Shown here: piece after piece, positions 1 through 6,895 of the stretch
Layout: each line of letters starts with the position of its first letter
Numbering within the stretch: the first letter of the stretch is position 1
NCBI GenBank assembly: GCA_005883885.1
Contig: VAYF01000027.1
Span: 1-12,936 of the forward strand
Direction of reading: 5' to 3'
Length of the DNA: 12,936 bases
Source: Actinomycetota bacterium
GTDB lineage: Bacteria > Actinomycetota > UBA4738 > HRBIN12
Translations under genes and position numbers: made by a program
The notes under the pieces: model-generated
What the model was told of the DNA's origin: nothing
The model's database searches: none
Seen by the model: the letters and a program-made list of their open reading frames with translations, nothing else

Positions 1-663
1 TACTGGGCGAACTTCCTGGAGCACGGTCCGCCCGATCCGCCGTACGTCGCCCTGATCGTCTCGGGCGGTCACACGATGCTCGTCCACGTCCCCGAACTGT
101 TCCGGCATGTGATGCTCGGCCAGACCCTCGATGACGCCGCCGGCGAGGCGTTCGACAAGGTCGCACGTCTGCTCGGCCTCGGGTTCCCAGGCGGCCCGGC
201 GCTCGATGCGGCTGCGCGCACCGGCGATCCGCACGCCGTTCGGTTCCCGCGAGCCATGGAGGGTTCGGGAGATCTCGACTTCTCGCTGAGCGGGCTCAAG
301 ACCGCCGTGCTGCGCTACGTCCGGGCCGAAGAGGAAGCCGGCCGCGCGATCGATGTGGCGGATCTGGCTGCATCGTTCCAGGAGGCCATCGTCGACGTGC
401 AGGTCTCGAAGACGATCGCGGCGGCTGAGCGAACCGGCGTTCGCACCGTCCTGCTCGGCGGCGGCGTCGTCGCCAACACCCGCCTGCGCGAACGGCTCAA
501 GACCGAGGGCGAGGCGAACGGGCTCCGCGTCCTCTACCCGCCGCTCGAGCTCTGCACGGACAACGCGGCCATGATCGCGTGCGTCGGGGCGGCGAGACTG
601 GCTCGGGGAGAACGCACGTCGCTGGACATCCCTGCGGACCCGAACCTACAGTTGGCCACGTGA
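1..663 (+). CDS. tsaD: tRNA N6-adenosine threonylcarbamoyltransferase TsaD, C-terminal part (5' end outside window)
   Basis: TsaD transfers the threonylcarbamoyl group from threonylcarbamoyl-AMP to A37 of ANN-decoding tRNAs, giving t6A, in complex with TsaB and TsaE in the cytoplasm. The frame is open from base 1, so the gene enters from the left; 220 residues are visible. Seen: the SGGHT nucleotide-binding motif (residues 21-25 of the fragment), the GEAFDKVARLLGLGFPGG segment, FSLSGLKTAVLRY, the glycine-rich LLGGGVVANTRLRERL stretch, and TDNAAMIA with its conserved Asp near the end. The N-terminal metal-binding His motif must lie upstream. The TGA stop overlaps the GTG start of the next gene (GTGA), so the two are probably cotranscribed and translationally coupled. 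Nothing looks damaged in the visible part. Confidence 0.96.
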   Translation, partial: YWANFLEHGPPDPPYVALIVSGGHTMLVHVPELFRHVMLGQTLDDAAGEAFDKVARLLGLGFPGGPALDAAARTGDPHAVRFPRAMEGSGDLDFSLSGLKTAVLRYVRAEEEAGRAIDVADLAASFQEAIVDVQVSKTIAAAERTGVRTVLLGGGVVANTRLRERLKTEGEANGLRVLYPPLELCTDNAAMIACVGAARLARGERTSLDIPADPNLQLAT

Positions 664-1496
664 CGACCGTCCTGGTGACCGGGGGCGCCGGGTTCATCGG
701 CTCGAACCTCGCCGACCGGCTGCTGGCGGAGGACCACCGCGTGGTGGCTGTCGATGACCTATCGACAGGGCGGATCGTCTTCCACCTGGCCGCGCAGGCG
801 GGTGTCCGGCCGTCGCTGGACGATCCGATGCATGACGCGAGCGTCAACCTGATGGGCACGCTCAACGTCGTGGAATGCGCGATCAAGGTCGGCGCTCGGA
901 AGGTGATCTACGCGGCGAGCGGCGGCACGATCTACGGGGAGCCACGCCGGATCCCGGCGAAGGAGACGGCCGCGCAGAGCTCGCACCCCCTGAGCCCGTA
1001 CGGGATCTCGAAGAAGGCCGCCCTCGATTACCTCGGCTTCTACCAGCGGTACCGGGGGATGGACTACACCGCATGCGCGCTCGCCAACGTCTACGGTCCG
1101 CGACAGGACCCGCACGGCGAGGCCGGCGTCGTCTCGATCTTCGCGTCGACGATGCTCGGCGGTGGAAGCCCGAGTATCTTCGGAGACGGCAACCAGACCC
1201 GGGACTACGTGTTCATCGATGACGTCGTGCACGCCTTCGTGCAGGCGATCGACCGGGGGTCCGGGAAGCTCGTGAACATCGGCACCGGCCTCGAGACCAG
1301 CGTGAATGGCCTCTATCGCCTCCTCGCGGACATCGTCGGGTTCGACGGCGAGCCGGAGCACGGCCCGTTGCCCCCCGGCGAGCTGCGAAGGAGCGCGCTC
1401 GACATCTCGATCGCGTCGTCGGCGCTGGCGTGGAAGCCGTGGACGCACCTTGAGGACGGTCTCGCCGAGACGGTCGCGTACCTGAAGGGCGTCTGA
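660..1496 (+). CDS. NAD-dependent epimerase/dehydratase (GalE-like extended SDR), with an apparent internal deletion
   Basis: Extended short-chain dehydrogenase/reductase of the nucleotide-sugar epimerase type, 278 aa from GTG 660, which overlaps the tsaD stop. Seen: NAD-binding GGAGFIG (residues 8-14), DDLSTG (32-37), HLAAQ (42-46), AASGGTIYG (85-93), catalytic Tyr114 and Lys118 in YGISK, NVYGPRQDP, and a C-terminal substrate domain with GDGNQTRDYVFIDD. Family members usually have about 310-330 residues, with roughly 70-80 residues between the N-terminus and HLAAQ. Here DDLSTG runs almost directly into IVFHLAAQ, so about 35 residues (the beta-alpha-beta unit with the DIRD-type loop) seem absent while the frame stays open. 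The protein may be inactive or this may be an assembly error. Likely substrate is a UDP-hexose, but the exact one cannot be told. It converges on the permease with 6 bases between the stops. Confidence 0.88.
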   Translation: MTTVLVTGGAGFIGSNLADRLLAEDHRVVAVDDLSTGRIVFHLAAQAGVRPSLDDPMHDASVNLMGTLNVVECAIKVGARKVIYAASGGTIYGEPRRIPAKETAAQSSHPLSPYGISKKAALDYLGFYQRYRGMDYTACALANVYGPRQDPHGEAGVVSIFASTMLGGGSPSIFGDGNQTRDYVFIDDVVHAFVQAIDRGSGKLVNIGTGLETSVNGLYRLLADIVGFDGEPEHGPLPPGELRRSALDISIASSALAWKPWTHLEDGLAETVAYLKGV

Positions 1497-1502
1497 TATC
1501 AC

Positions 1503-2783
1503 TCAGTGAGCGGCCGGGTCGTGCGCTGATCCTTCCGGGCGCGTATCGACGAGGTCCATCCCGCAGATCGGGCACGTTCCGGGTTCGTGTCGCTCGATCT
1601 CGGGGTGCATCGGGCATGTGTAGACGGCGGGTCCGGCAACCGGCGCGGTCGCGTGCGGCCGAGCGCTCATCGCCCGGAGCATCGCCGGTCCTCCGGTCCG
1701 GAGGAACCGCACGACCAGCACGGCGGCGACCGTCAGGAAGAACAGGTTGAGCACGGTTGTGTAGTTCCAGCTCACCGACGTCTTGACCACCTGGGCGTTC
1801 CGTGCGGTCGGGATCAGTCCCAGCGCCCCGAACAAGATCTCGACGACCAGCCCGGCGGTCGCCATCGTGATGTAGAAGGTCACGAACAGGAACATCGTCA
1901 TCCGGCGGCCGTAGTACTTCCCGTAGATCCGAAGGATCGGGATCACGATGAGATCCGCGAAGATGAACGAGATCGCGCCGCCGAAGCTGATCCCGCCGTT
2001 CCAGAGCACGGCCGCGAGCGGGACGTTCCCGATCGAACAGACGAACGAGAGCATCGCCACCAACGGCCCGACGAGGGGACCCCACAACTTGGCGATCAGC
2101 GGGTGATCCACGAAGAAGAAGGCCTGCCAGAACGATTCGGGGACCCACGCGGCGAGCGCGCCCGCGATCAGCAGGCCGATCGTGATGTCCATCCAGATCG
2201 ATGCCCAATCCATCACGAAGGAATGGCTCGTCGCCGTGAACCCTCGATCCGACAACAGCCGGGAGACGATGGACCCTTCGGAGATGCTCATGTCCATCTC
2301 CGCATGGCCCTCCATCCGCCCGGCGCGCCCGCGTTCGGCGTTCGCCCTCGCCTCTTCGACGAGCGACGGTGAGAGGGCGAGCCGGAAGATCACGGCGAGG
2401 ATCGCGATCATCACCACGCCCCCGACGAACTCGGCGGCCGTGAACTGCCACGCGATCAAGACCGCGAGCAGGATCCCCAGCTCGATCACGAGGTTGGTGG
2501 ACGCGAACTCGAAAACCATGGCCGAGGCGAAGTTGGCACCACGGCGGAAGAGCGAACGCGCGAGCGCCACGGCCGCGTAGGAGCAGGACGACGAGGCGGC
2601 GCCCAGTCCAGACGCGACGCCGAGCGATCGGATCGCATCGTCGGGCAGCAGCCGCGTCATCTCGCGCTTGGACACCACAGCCTGCACGATGCCCGACAGC
2701 GTGAACCCAAGGATCAGGGGCCACAGGATCTCCCAGGTCATGCCGAACGCCACGGCGAGCGCGTGGACGATGGCGTCGATCAT
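1503..2783 (-). CDS. ArsP/YraQ-type permease with C-terminal heavy-metal-binding domain
   Basis: Integral membrane permease (permease family PF03773, which includes the organoarsenical exporter ArsP), 426 aa from ATG 2783. Seen: hydrophobic segments at about residues 16-36, 98-112, 118-137, 198-212, 234-262, 268-285, 297-325 and 343-360; an internal Cys motif in each half (ASSSCSYAA around Cys67 and CSIGNVPLA around Cys249); a basic/acidic cytosolic loop at 138-185; and a C-terminal YTCPMHPEI...TCPICGMDLV module (Cys390, Cys404, Cys407, with His393). That module is the heavy-metal-binding domain found on copper and silver efflux proteins. The start fits the family, in which about 15 residues precede GMxWEILW. 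No ArsR-type regulator is adjacent. The substrate is unknown; metal or metalloid export is an inference from the family and the C-terminal domain. Confidence 0.9.
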   Translation of the reverse strand: MIDAIVHALAVAFGMTWEILWPLILGFTLSGIVQAVVSKREMTRLLPDDAIRSLGVASGLGAASSSCSYAAVALARSLFRRGANFASAMVFEFASTNLVIELGILLAVLIAWQFTAAEFVGGVVMIAILAVIFRLALSPSLVEEARANAERGRAGRMEGHAEMDMSISEGSIVSRLLSDRGFTATSHSFVMDWASIWMDITIGLLIAGALAAWVPESFWQAFFFVDHPLIAKLWGPLVGPLVAMLSFVCSIGNVPLAAVLWNGGISFGGAISFIFADLIVIPILRIYGKYYGRRMTMFLFVTFYITMATAGLVVEILFGALGLIPTARNAQVVKTSVSWNYTTVLNLFFLTVAAVLVVRFLRTGGPAMLRAMSARPHATAPVAGPAVYTCPMHPEIERHEPGTCPICGMDLVDTRPEGSAHDPAAH

Positions 2784-2896
2784 GCCCTCATGCCCGCCGT
2801 GAACGCCGGACGGCGAGGATCGCCTCGCTCACCTTCTCGCGTCGGCCTCCGCCCCTGCACTTCGTGTCCTCCGTTCGCGTCGTGCCCGGTCATCAT
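2780..2896 (-). CDS. possible small ORF overlapping the permease start
   Basis: A 38-residue frame beginning with two consecutive ATG codons (2896) after a weak GGAG-like site. It ends in a TGA that overlaps the permease ATG (ATGA). The arrangement would suit translational coupling, and the permease itself has only a poorly placed binding site. Against it: the product (His at positions 5 and 11, rich in Arg and Gly) resembles no family I know, and its third codon positions are less GC-rich than those of neighbouring genes. It may be chance. Confidence 0.18.
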   Translation of the reverse strand: MMTGHDANGGHEVQGRRPTREGERGDPRRPAFTAGMRA

Positions 2897-3377
2897 CGCT
2901 CCGCGGACGGCAGATGCCCTGGCGTGTACAGACTCGCGGTTCCTGATCGGTCCCCGTCTCGCGGGCGCGGTGCCGATTTCTTCACGCGATCTCGACGCGT
3001 CACGATCCTCGTCACAGGAGCGAACGGCGATGACGTCTGCGTGCCCACCGATATGCGTCGTCCGCTTCAGACGTGGTGTTGCTCGAACGGGGCACCTCGC
3101 CCAAGAGATATCGCACGTTCGGAGCCAGATGCAACGGTGTGAGCTCCGAGGAATCGGATGCCCGGACCTGTAGCGTCCCCCGCGATGTCGTCCCTTCCCC
3201 CTCCCGGTTCATCGCCTCTCGACGACGCCCACGCACGCGCACTCGGACACATCGAGGCACGTTCGCACTGTCATCTCACCGATCGCGCTAAGGACTTTCG
3301 ACCGATACGCCGACAACAAGGGGGGGATAGGGAGGCCCGCCGGTCTGGCTGGGTCGCGAACCGAGGGGGGAAGGACC
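2784..3377. other. long intergenic region between divergent permease and DUF1996 gene
   Basis: About 594 bases without a convincing gene. Open frames here have no recognisable motif and overlap one another on both strands. It holds the possible small ORF against the permease, a 19-base element repeated upstream of the second DUF1996 gene (2981-2999), and a -10-like CCTGTAGCGT (3167-3176) that also has a counterpart upstream of the second copy. Just before GTG 3378 there is a strong purine-rich binding site (about 3365-3373). Confidence 0.5.
2981..2999. repeat. 19-bp intergenic element, copy 1
   Basis: TTCACGCGATCTCGACGCG, matching 18 of 19 bases of the element at 4232-4250. It contains a short inverted repeat, ACGCG...CGCGT, around a 7-base centre. 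It lies about 380 bases upstream of the first DUF1996 gene. It may be a remnant of the tandem duplication or a shared regulatory site. Confidence 0.4.
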
Positions 3378-4193
3378 GTGCGGAGATCCTGGCTGATCAT
3401 GATCTTGGGTCTGATCGTCGTCACCGGAGCCGTGACGACGGCGCAAGCGGAACAGGTGTTCACCACCGATTGTTTCCCGAGCCACCGTGCTCCGGACGAT
3501 CCGATCGTCTACCCGGGGCAACCCGGAGCCTCGCACTCCCACGACTTCTTCGGGAACACGACGACCGACGCGTCCTCGACGTACGCATCCATGATCGCCG
3601 GGGGAACGAACTGCGAAGAGCAAGGAGACACGGCCGGGTACTGGGCGCCCACGCTGCTGGGAACAGACGGAACCCCGATCGCTCCACGTCGGATCAAGAT
3701 CTACTACCGGGACACTCCGAACCCCAGCGCGCACGTCACGCCCTTCCCCGCCGATTTCCGCATGATCGCGGGCGGGATGGCGAGCGCAGGCGTGCTCTCG
3801 GGGTGGAACTGTGACGGAACGGCGCTCGCTCCCACCGCGCTGATCGATTGTTCGGGCGGAACACCGGGCCACACCTACGTGCGAGGAACCATCATCTTCC
3901 CGATGTGCGGTCAGTTGGACGCAGCGGGGAACGTCGTCAAGGATTCGGTGGATCATCGGAGCCACGTCGCCTATGGGAAAGGCAAGACGGGGTGTCCGGC
4001 CGATCATCCGGTGCAGCTGCCTGCGATCAAGGTGAACATCCGTTACGCGGTGTCGAACTGCATCGCTGCGGGATGCCACCTGTCGTCGGACATGCCCGGC
4101 GATGTGCCGGGCAGCACGCTCCACGCGGACTTCTGGAACACGTGGGATCAGGCCGTGCTCGAACAGCTCGTGAACACGCAGCTGAACGCATGA
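3378..4193 (+). CDS. secreted DUF1996 domain protein, intact copy
   Basis: 271 aa from GTG 3378, which follows a clear GGGGGGAAGGA binding site. A Sec signal peptide (RR then a hydrophobic stretch, residues 5-20, probable cleavage after AQA24) means the mature protein is exported. The rest matches DUF1996 (PF09362), known from fungi and actinobacteria and of unknown function. Seen: DDPIVYPGQPGASHSHDFFG (His53, His55), YWAPTL, RRIKIYY, FRMIAGG, DHRSHVAYG (His193, His196), HPVQLPAIKVNIRY and LHADFWNTWD (His249). Eight cysteines (32, 79, 145, 158, 177, 206, 228, 233) suggest disulfides outside the membrane. The spaced His and Asp residues could form a metal or catalytic site; that is inference. 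A shorter paralogue follows in tandem 299 bases later. Confidence 0.9.
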   Translation: MRRSWLIMILGLIVVTGAVTTAQAEQVFTTDCFPSHRAPDDPIVYPGQPGASHSHDFFGNTTTDASSTYASMIAGGTNCEEQGDTAGYWAPTLLGTDGTPIAPRRIKIYYRDTPNPSAHVTPFPADFRMIAGGMASAGVLSGWNCDGTALAPTALIDCSGGTPGHTYVRGTIIFPMCGQLDAAGNVVKDSVDHRSHVAYGKGKTGCPADHPVQLPAIKVNIRYAVSNCIAAGCHLSSDMPGDVPGSTLHADFWNTWDQAVLEQLVNTQLNA

Positions 4194-4231
4194 ACGTGCA
4201 AGCGGCGCATCCGTGGTCGTATGCGGAACTT

Positions 4232-4250
4232 TTCACGCGATCTCTACGCG
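4232..4250. repeat. 19-bp intergenic element, copy 2
   Basis: TTCACGCGATCTCTACGCG, one base different from the copy at 2981-2999. It sits about 240 bases upstream of the second DUF1996 gene. The 299-base gap 4194-4492 otherwise holds a -10-like CCTGTAGGGT (4424-4433), a short GCCGA/TCGGC stem at 4298-4310, and an AGAAGGGA binding site just before ATG 4493. Confidence 0.4.
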
Positions 4251-4492
4251 ACGAGCGACGCCGATCTCTCCACGAGACGGCGAGCGTGAAGACGCTTGCC
4301 GAGCTTCGGCTCTGCGAAATGGTGCATCCGACCTGATGACGCTGGAAGGAACGGCTCGATCGCGGCATCTCGACGCCGACCCTGGCCATCGCGCGTCGAC
4401 CTCCAACGGATCCGACGGACCGTCCTGTAGGGTGCTGCGGTCGTGGCGCCCGGCGGAGACCGCTGGGTCGTGAGCCGAGAGAAGGGAAGCCC

Positions 4493-5178
4493 ATGCGAAC
4501 CTCATCGCCGCTCATCACGTTGCTGATAGCGGCGTTGATCGCTGGGACGCCAACGCCCGCCCACGCCGAGCAGCGATTCATCGTTGATTGCCTCTTCGCC
4601 CATCGAGCGAAAGACGATCCGATCGTCTACCCCCGGCAACCGGGCGCATCCCACATGCACGACTTCTTCGGGAACAAGAGCACGAACGCGTTCTCAACCT
4701 ACCGGTCGATGCTCCGTGCGAGGACGAACTGCGATCTGGCAGGAGAAACCGCCGCCTATTGGGCGCCGACCCTGGTCCGTGGTAACGGAACGATCGTCAC
4801 CCCGCGGCGGATCAAGATCTACTATCGATCGGGTCTGCTGCCGGGACGGCGAACCTATCCCTTCCCCAAGAACTTCCGAGTGATCGCGGGCGGCGTCAAT
4901 GCCATGGGGAAGCACGCGTCACCGACTCGCCCGATCACCGGAGTCACGTCGTCTACGGGAGTCACCGGACCGGCTGCCCAAGGACTCACCCGATCCAGCT
5001 GCCGGCGATCAAGGTGAACATCCGATACGGCATCTCCAACTGCGTAGCTGCGAGATGCCGGTTGGTGTCGGACATGATGATGGGCGCGAAGGTCCCGGGG
5101 GGCTCCCTGCACGCGGACTACTGGAACACGTGGCATCAGCGCCTCCTCAACAGGTTGGTCGCCCTGAGGCTGAACTGA
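4493..5178 (+). pseudogene. DUF1996 paralogue broken by an internal deletion and frameshift
   Basis: Starts at ATG 4493 after AGAAGGGAAG, with a signal peptide (probable cleavage after AHA25) and the same N-terminal DUF1996 landmarks as its neighbour: DDPIVYPRQPGASHMHDFFG, YWAPTL, RRIKIYY, FRVIAGG. Homology in this frame stops near 4896, at about residue 135. It resumes at 4918 in another frame (VTDSPDHRSHVVYG, TGCP, HPIQLPAIKVNIRYGISNC, LHADYWNTW) and ends at the TGA at 5176-5178. Measured from the shared TGATCGCGGG to the shared GTC codon, copy 1 has 173 bases and this copy 37. The net loss is therefore 136 bp, which is not a multiple of three. The lost part carries the counterparts of Cys145, Cys158 and Cys177. 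Read straight through, the first frame would give a 174-aa product with an unrelated tail ending at 5017. Probably nonfunctional, unless the sequence is in error. Confidence 0.85.
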
Positions 5179-5204
5179 GGCCTCGGGCCTGCCGGGATGC
5201 CGGC
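5178..5204 (+). terminator. possible weak terminator: two adjacent small hairpins after the DUF1996 pseudogene
   Basis: Immediately at the stop are two short stems in a row: AGGCC-TCG-GGCCT (5178-5190) and GCCGG-GATG-CCGGC (5191-5204). Each has only 5 base pairs and no T-run follows, so termination is only a suggestion. Confidence 0.25.
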
Positions 5205-5295
5205 CGGGGTTCGAAGCGGCATCTACGCTGTTCGGCCGATGGTAGGGCGCTCGCGACACCGTATGGTTCCGCTTTCCCGATAACGAGGCGGACCG

Positions 5296-6189
5296 ATGAA
5301 GAAGTTCTTGCGTTGTGCCCTGTTCCTGTCCGTCGTCTGTTCGCTGTTGCCGAGCGCGCAGCCGGCCGCAGCGGCCACGAAGGCTTCGGTCGTTCGGGTG
5401 ACGCTCACCTCGAGCTGGCCCACCCACAGCCCCGATCCGATGGGTCTGACGTACAACCCGAAGACGAAGAAGCTGCTCATCTCGGACTCGGAAGTGGATG
5501 AGATCCCTTCCCTGTGGAAGGGCAAGAACCTCTTCGTCGCGAAGCGGGGTGGACGGCTGCTGGCGACGGGAACGTTCAAGAAGTTCACGCACGAGCCCGA
5601 GGACCTCGCGTGGGACGGGAAGGACCAGGCCCTCTTCGTCACGGACGACGATCTCGATCGGGTCTTCCGGGTCGGGCGCGGGAAGGACAAGAGGCTCGGC
5701 ACCCGCGACGATGTCGTCATCACGGTCCTGCACACGCACCGTTTCGGCTCCTTCGATCCGGAGGGTCTCGCGTGGCGCGGTGGGCGCAAACCCATGCTGA
5801 TCGTGTCGGATTCGACCAACCGGCGTGTGTACAAGATCCAGCGCGGCAGGGACAGGAGATTCGGCACCCGAGATGACATCGTGAAGAGCTTCGGGACCCA
5901 CAAGTACGGGTTCACGACGGCTGAGGACGTTGCCGTCAGGGGCAAGCACCTATTCATCGTCAGCAGTCGCCAGACGTTCATCCTCGAGACCACACTGAAG
6001 GGCGGCCTCGTCAAGAAGATCGATATCTCGGGCCTCGGGATCAAGTCTGCCTCGGGCATCACGTTCGCCCCCGGGACGGACGGCGGAAGGAGCCGGCTCT
6101 ACCTGACGGCCAGCGGGGTCGACAACAACGTGAACCCGAACGAGAACGACGGCAGGTTGTACGAGCTCAAGTTCGTGGATATCCCCTAG
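5296..6189 (+). CDS. secreted beta-propeller-like protein (SdiA-regulated/SMP-30-like) with repeated GxDxxxGTxDD loops
   Basis: 297 aa from ATG 5296, after a GAGGCGG binding site. A signal peptide (KK, hydrophobic residues 4-20, cleavage near AAA27) predicts export. A motif of the type PE-D/G-L-A-W recurs at residues 48 (PMGLTY), 101 (PEDLAW), 155 (PEGLAW), 209 (AEDVAV) and 252 (ASGITF), a spacing of about 54, as expected for propeller blades. Between blades, RVFRV and RVYKI are followed by near-identical loops GKDKRLGTRDD (129-139) and GRDRRFGTRDD (184-194). These resemble the Asp-rich, Ca-binding-like loops seen in many secreted repeat proteins. The closest families I can name are SdiA-regulated and SMP-30-like propellers; the ligand or activity is unknown. 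It lies 117 bases after the DUF1996 pseudogene on the same strand, and a joint extracellular role is only inferred. Confidence 0.75.
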   Translation: MKKFLRCALFLSVVCSLLPSAQPAAAATKASVVRVTLTSSWPTHSPDPMGLTYNPKTKKLLISDSEVDEIPSLWKGKNLFVAKRGGRLLATGTFKKFTHEPEDLAWDGKDQALFVTDDDLDRVFRVGRGKDKRLGTRDDVVITVLHTHRFGSFDPEGLAWRGGRKPMLIVSDSTNRRVYKIQRGRDRRFGTRDDIVKSFGTHKYGFTTAEDVAVRGKHLFIVSSRQTFILETTLKGGLVKKIDISGLGIKSASGITFAPGTDGGRSRLYLTASGVDNNVNPNENDGRLYELKFVDIP

Positions 6190-6192
6190 CGG

Positions 6193-6220
6193 GGCCGCGC
6201 GGCCTCGCGGCCTCGCGGCC
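6193..6220. terminator. GC hairpin and triple CGCGGCC(T) repeat between convergent genes
   Basis: GGCCGCG (6193-6199) can pair with CGCGGCC at 6206-6212 (6-base loop) or with a second copy at 6214-6220. The stretch is effectively a tandem repeat of CGCGGCCT. It fills most of the 40-base gap between the propeller gene stop and the convergent regulator stop, a natural place for a bidirectional terminator. No T-run is present. Confidence 0.45.
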
Positions 6221-6229
6221 ACCTTCGAT

Positions 6230-6700
6230 CTACGGATCCCCTTGTTCCGTCGTGCGATGGACGGTCCCCAGGACCGCTTTGAGCTCGTCCGGCCGTCGGC
6301 CGGATGCCGAGGCGAGCACTTCGATATCGCCGACCCTCAGCGTGATCCTGTCCACATCCCCTGCTCCGCGAAGCGACGCGACCTGCTGGACGAAGCCCGA
6401 GAGGAGCTCGCCCTCCGCAGGTCCGAGCCTTTCGAGACGCGTGAGGTCGATCATGAGCTCCGGATCGGCCCGCGTCGCACGAAGGACCTCGCCGAGGAGT
6501 CGGTCCGCGGGCACGCCGAACATCCGGCACAGTTCACAGAACCGAACCACCGAGATGCTGCGTTCCCCGCGCTCGTATCCTGCGACGGACGTCGGGAAGT
6601 GAGCGCACTCTAGAACAGCTACGGCGAGGGTGCTATGCGGTAAGGAGACCCCAAGACCGTATCTTTCCTCGCCAGCTTGGACGATTGTGCGACAAGACAC
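6230..6700 (-). CDS. BldD-like helix-turn-helix transcriptional regulator
   Basis: 156 aa from GTG 6700, the first usable start after the in-frame stop near 6866; the binding site is weak. The N-terminal XRE-type helix-turn-helix spans about residues 12-60, with SVAGYERGERSIS (38-50) as recognition region and RFCELCRMFGVPADRLL after it. This is the pattern of Streptomyces BldD and relatives. The C-terminal half (IDLTRLERL, then RITLRVGDIEVLA) matches the BldD dimer/ligand domain. BldD binds cyclic di-GMP through RXD-X8-RXXD. Here the aligned residues are Arg111-Gly-Ala113, eight residues, Arg122-Val-Gly-Asp125, so only the first Asp is changed. Codons 1-37 are unlike the rest: they include TTA (20), CTA (30), AGA and ACA. 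The gene is divergent from the histidine kinase and may repress or activate it; that is inference. Confidence 0.78.
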   Translation of the reverse strand: MSCRTIVQAGEERYGLGVSLPHSTLAVAVLECAHFPTSVAGYERGERSISVVRFCELCRMFGVPADRLLGEVLRATRADPELMIDLTRLERLGPAEGELLSGFVQQVASLRGAGDVDRITLRVGDIEVLASASGRRPDELKAVLGTVHRTTEQGDP

Positions 6701-6826
6701 CTCGAGGGGGACGCGCTCCGCGGCCCTCCACCTGCCCGATCGTCGGGCAACCTCATCGGAGAAGGGGGCTTTCCACGATGGCTCGTCACCGCCTCGACAT
6801 CTTTCGGACGCATCGCGATAACCCTC

Positions 6827-6855
6827 TTGCGGGAACGCGATATGCGTTGTAGGGT
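6827..6855 (+). promoter_or_regulatory. probable promoter of the histidine kinase/response regulator operon
   Basis: TTGCGG (6827-6832), a 17-base spacer, then TAGGGT (6850-6855). This fits the actinobacterial housekeeping-sigma pattern (TTGNNN-N17-TANNNT). Transcription would start near 6862, giving a leader of about 170 bases before ATG 7034. A second TAGGGT at 6892-6897 has no good -35 partner. Confidence 0.45.
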
Positions 6856-6864
6856 CGAAACTAC

Positions 6865-6879
6865 GCTAATCGGATTAGC
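6865..6879. promoter_or_regulatory. perfect 15-bp palindrome, candidate operator
   Basis: GCTAATC-G-GATTAGC has 7-base perfect arms around a single central base. It begins 9 bases after the -10 hexamer of the predicted promoter, where a bound repressor would block transcription initiation. It is AT-rich relative to its surroundings and lies in the divergent gap between the BldD-like gene and the kinase. A binding site for the BldD-like protein or for one of the response regulators is plausible but unproven. Confidence 0.45.
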
Positions 6880-6895
6880 CTGATCGGCCGGTAGG

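Noticed and set aside
1213..2724. A 503-aa open frame on the minus strand, overlapping the permease
   Set aside because: It is the permease gene read in another frame, rich in Arg, Asp and Gly with no domain. The permease frame has clear membrane segments and motifs.
3000..3050. VTILVTGANG in a plus-strand frame, resembling the start of an SDR enzyme
   Set aside because: The match ends after about ten residues, there is no Rossmann continuation, and the frame has no family features.
4298..4310. GCCGA-GCT-TCGGC stem as a terminator of the first DUF1996 gene
   Set aside because: Only 5 base pairs, more than 100 bases after the stop and without a T-run; too weak to call.
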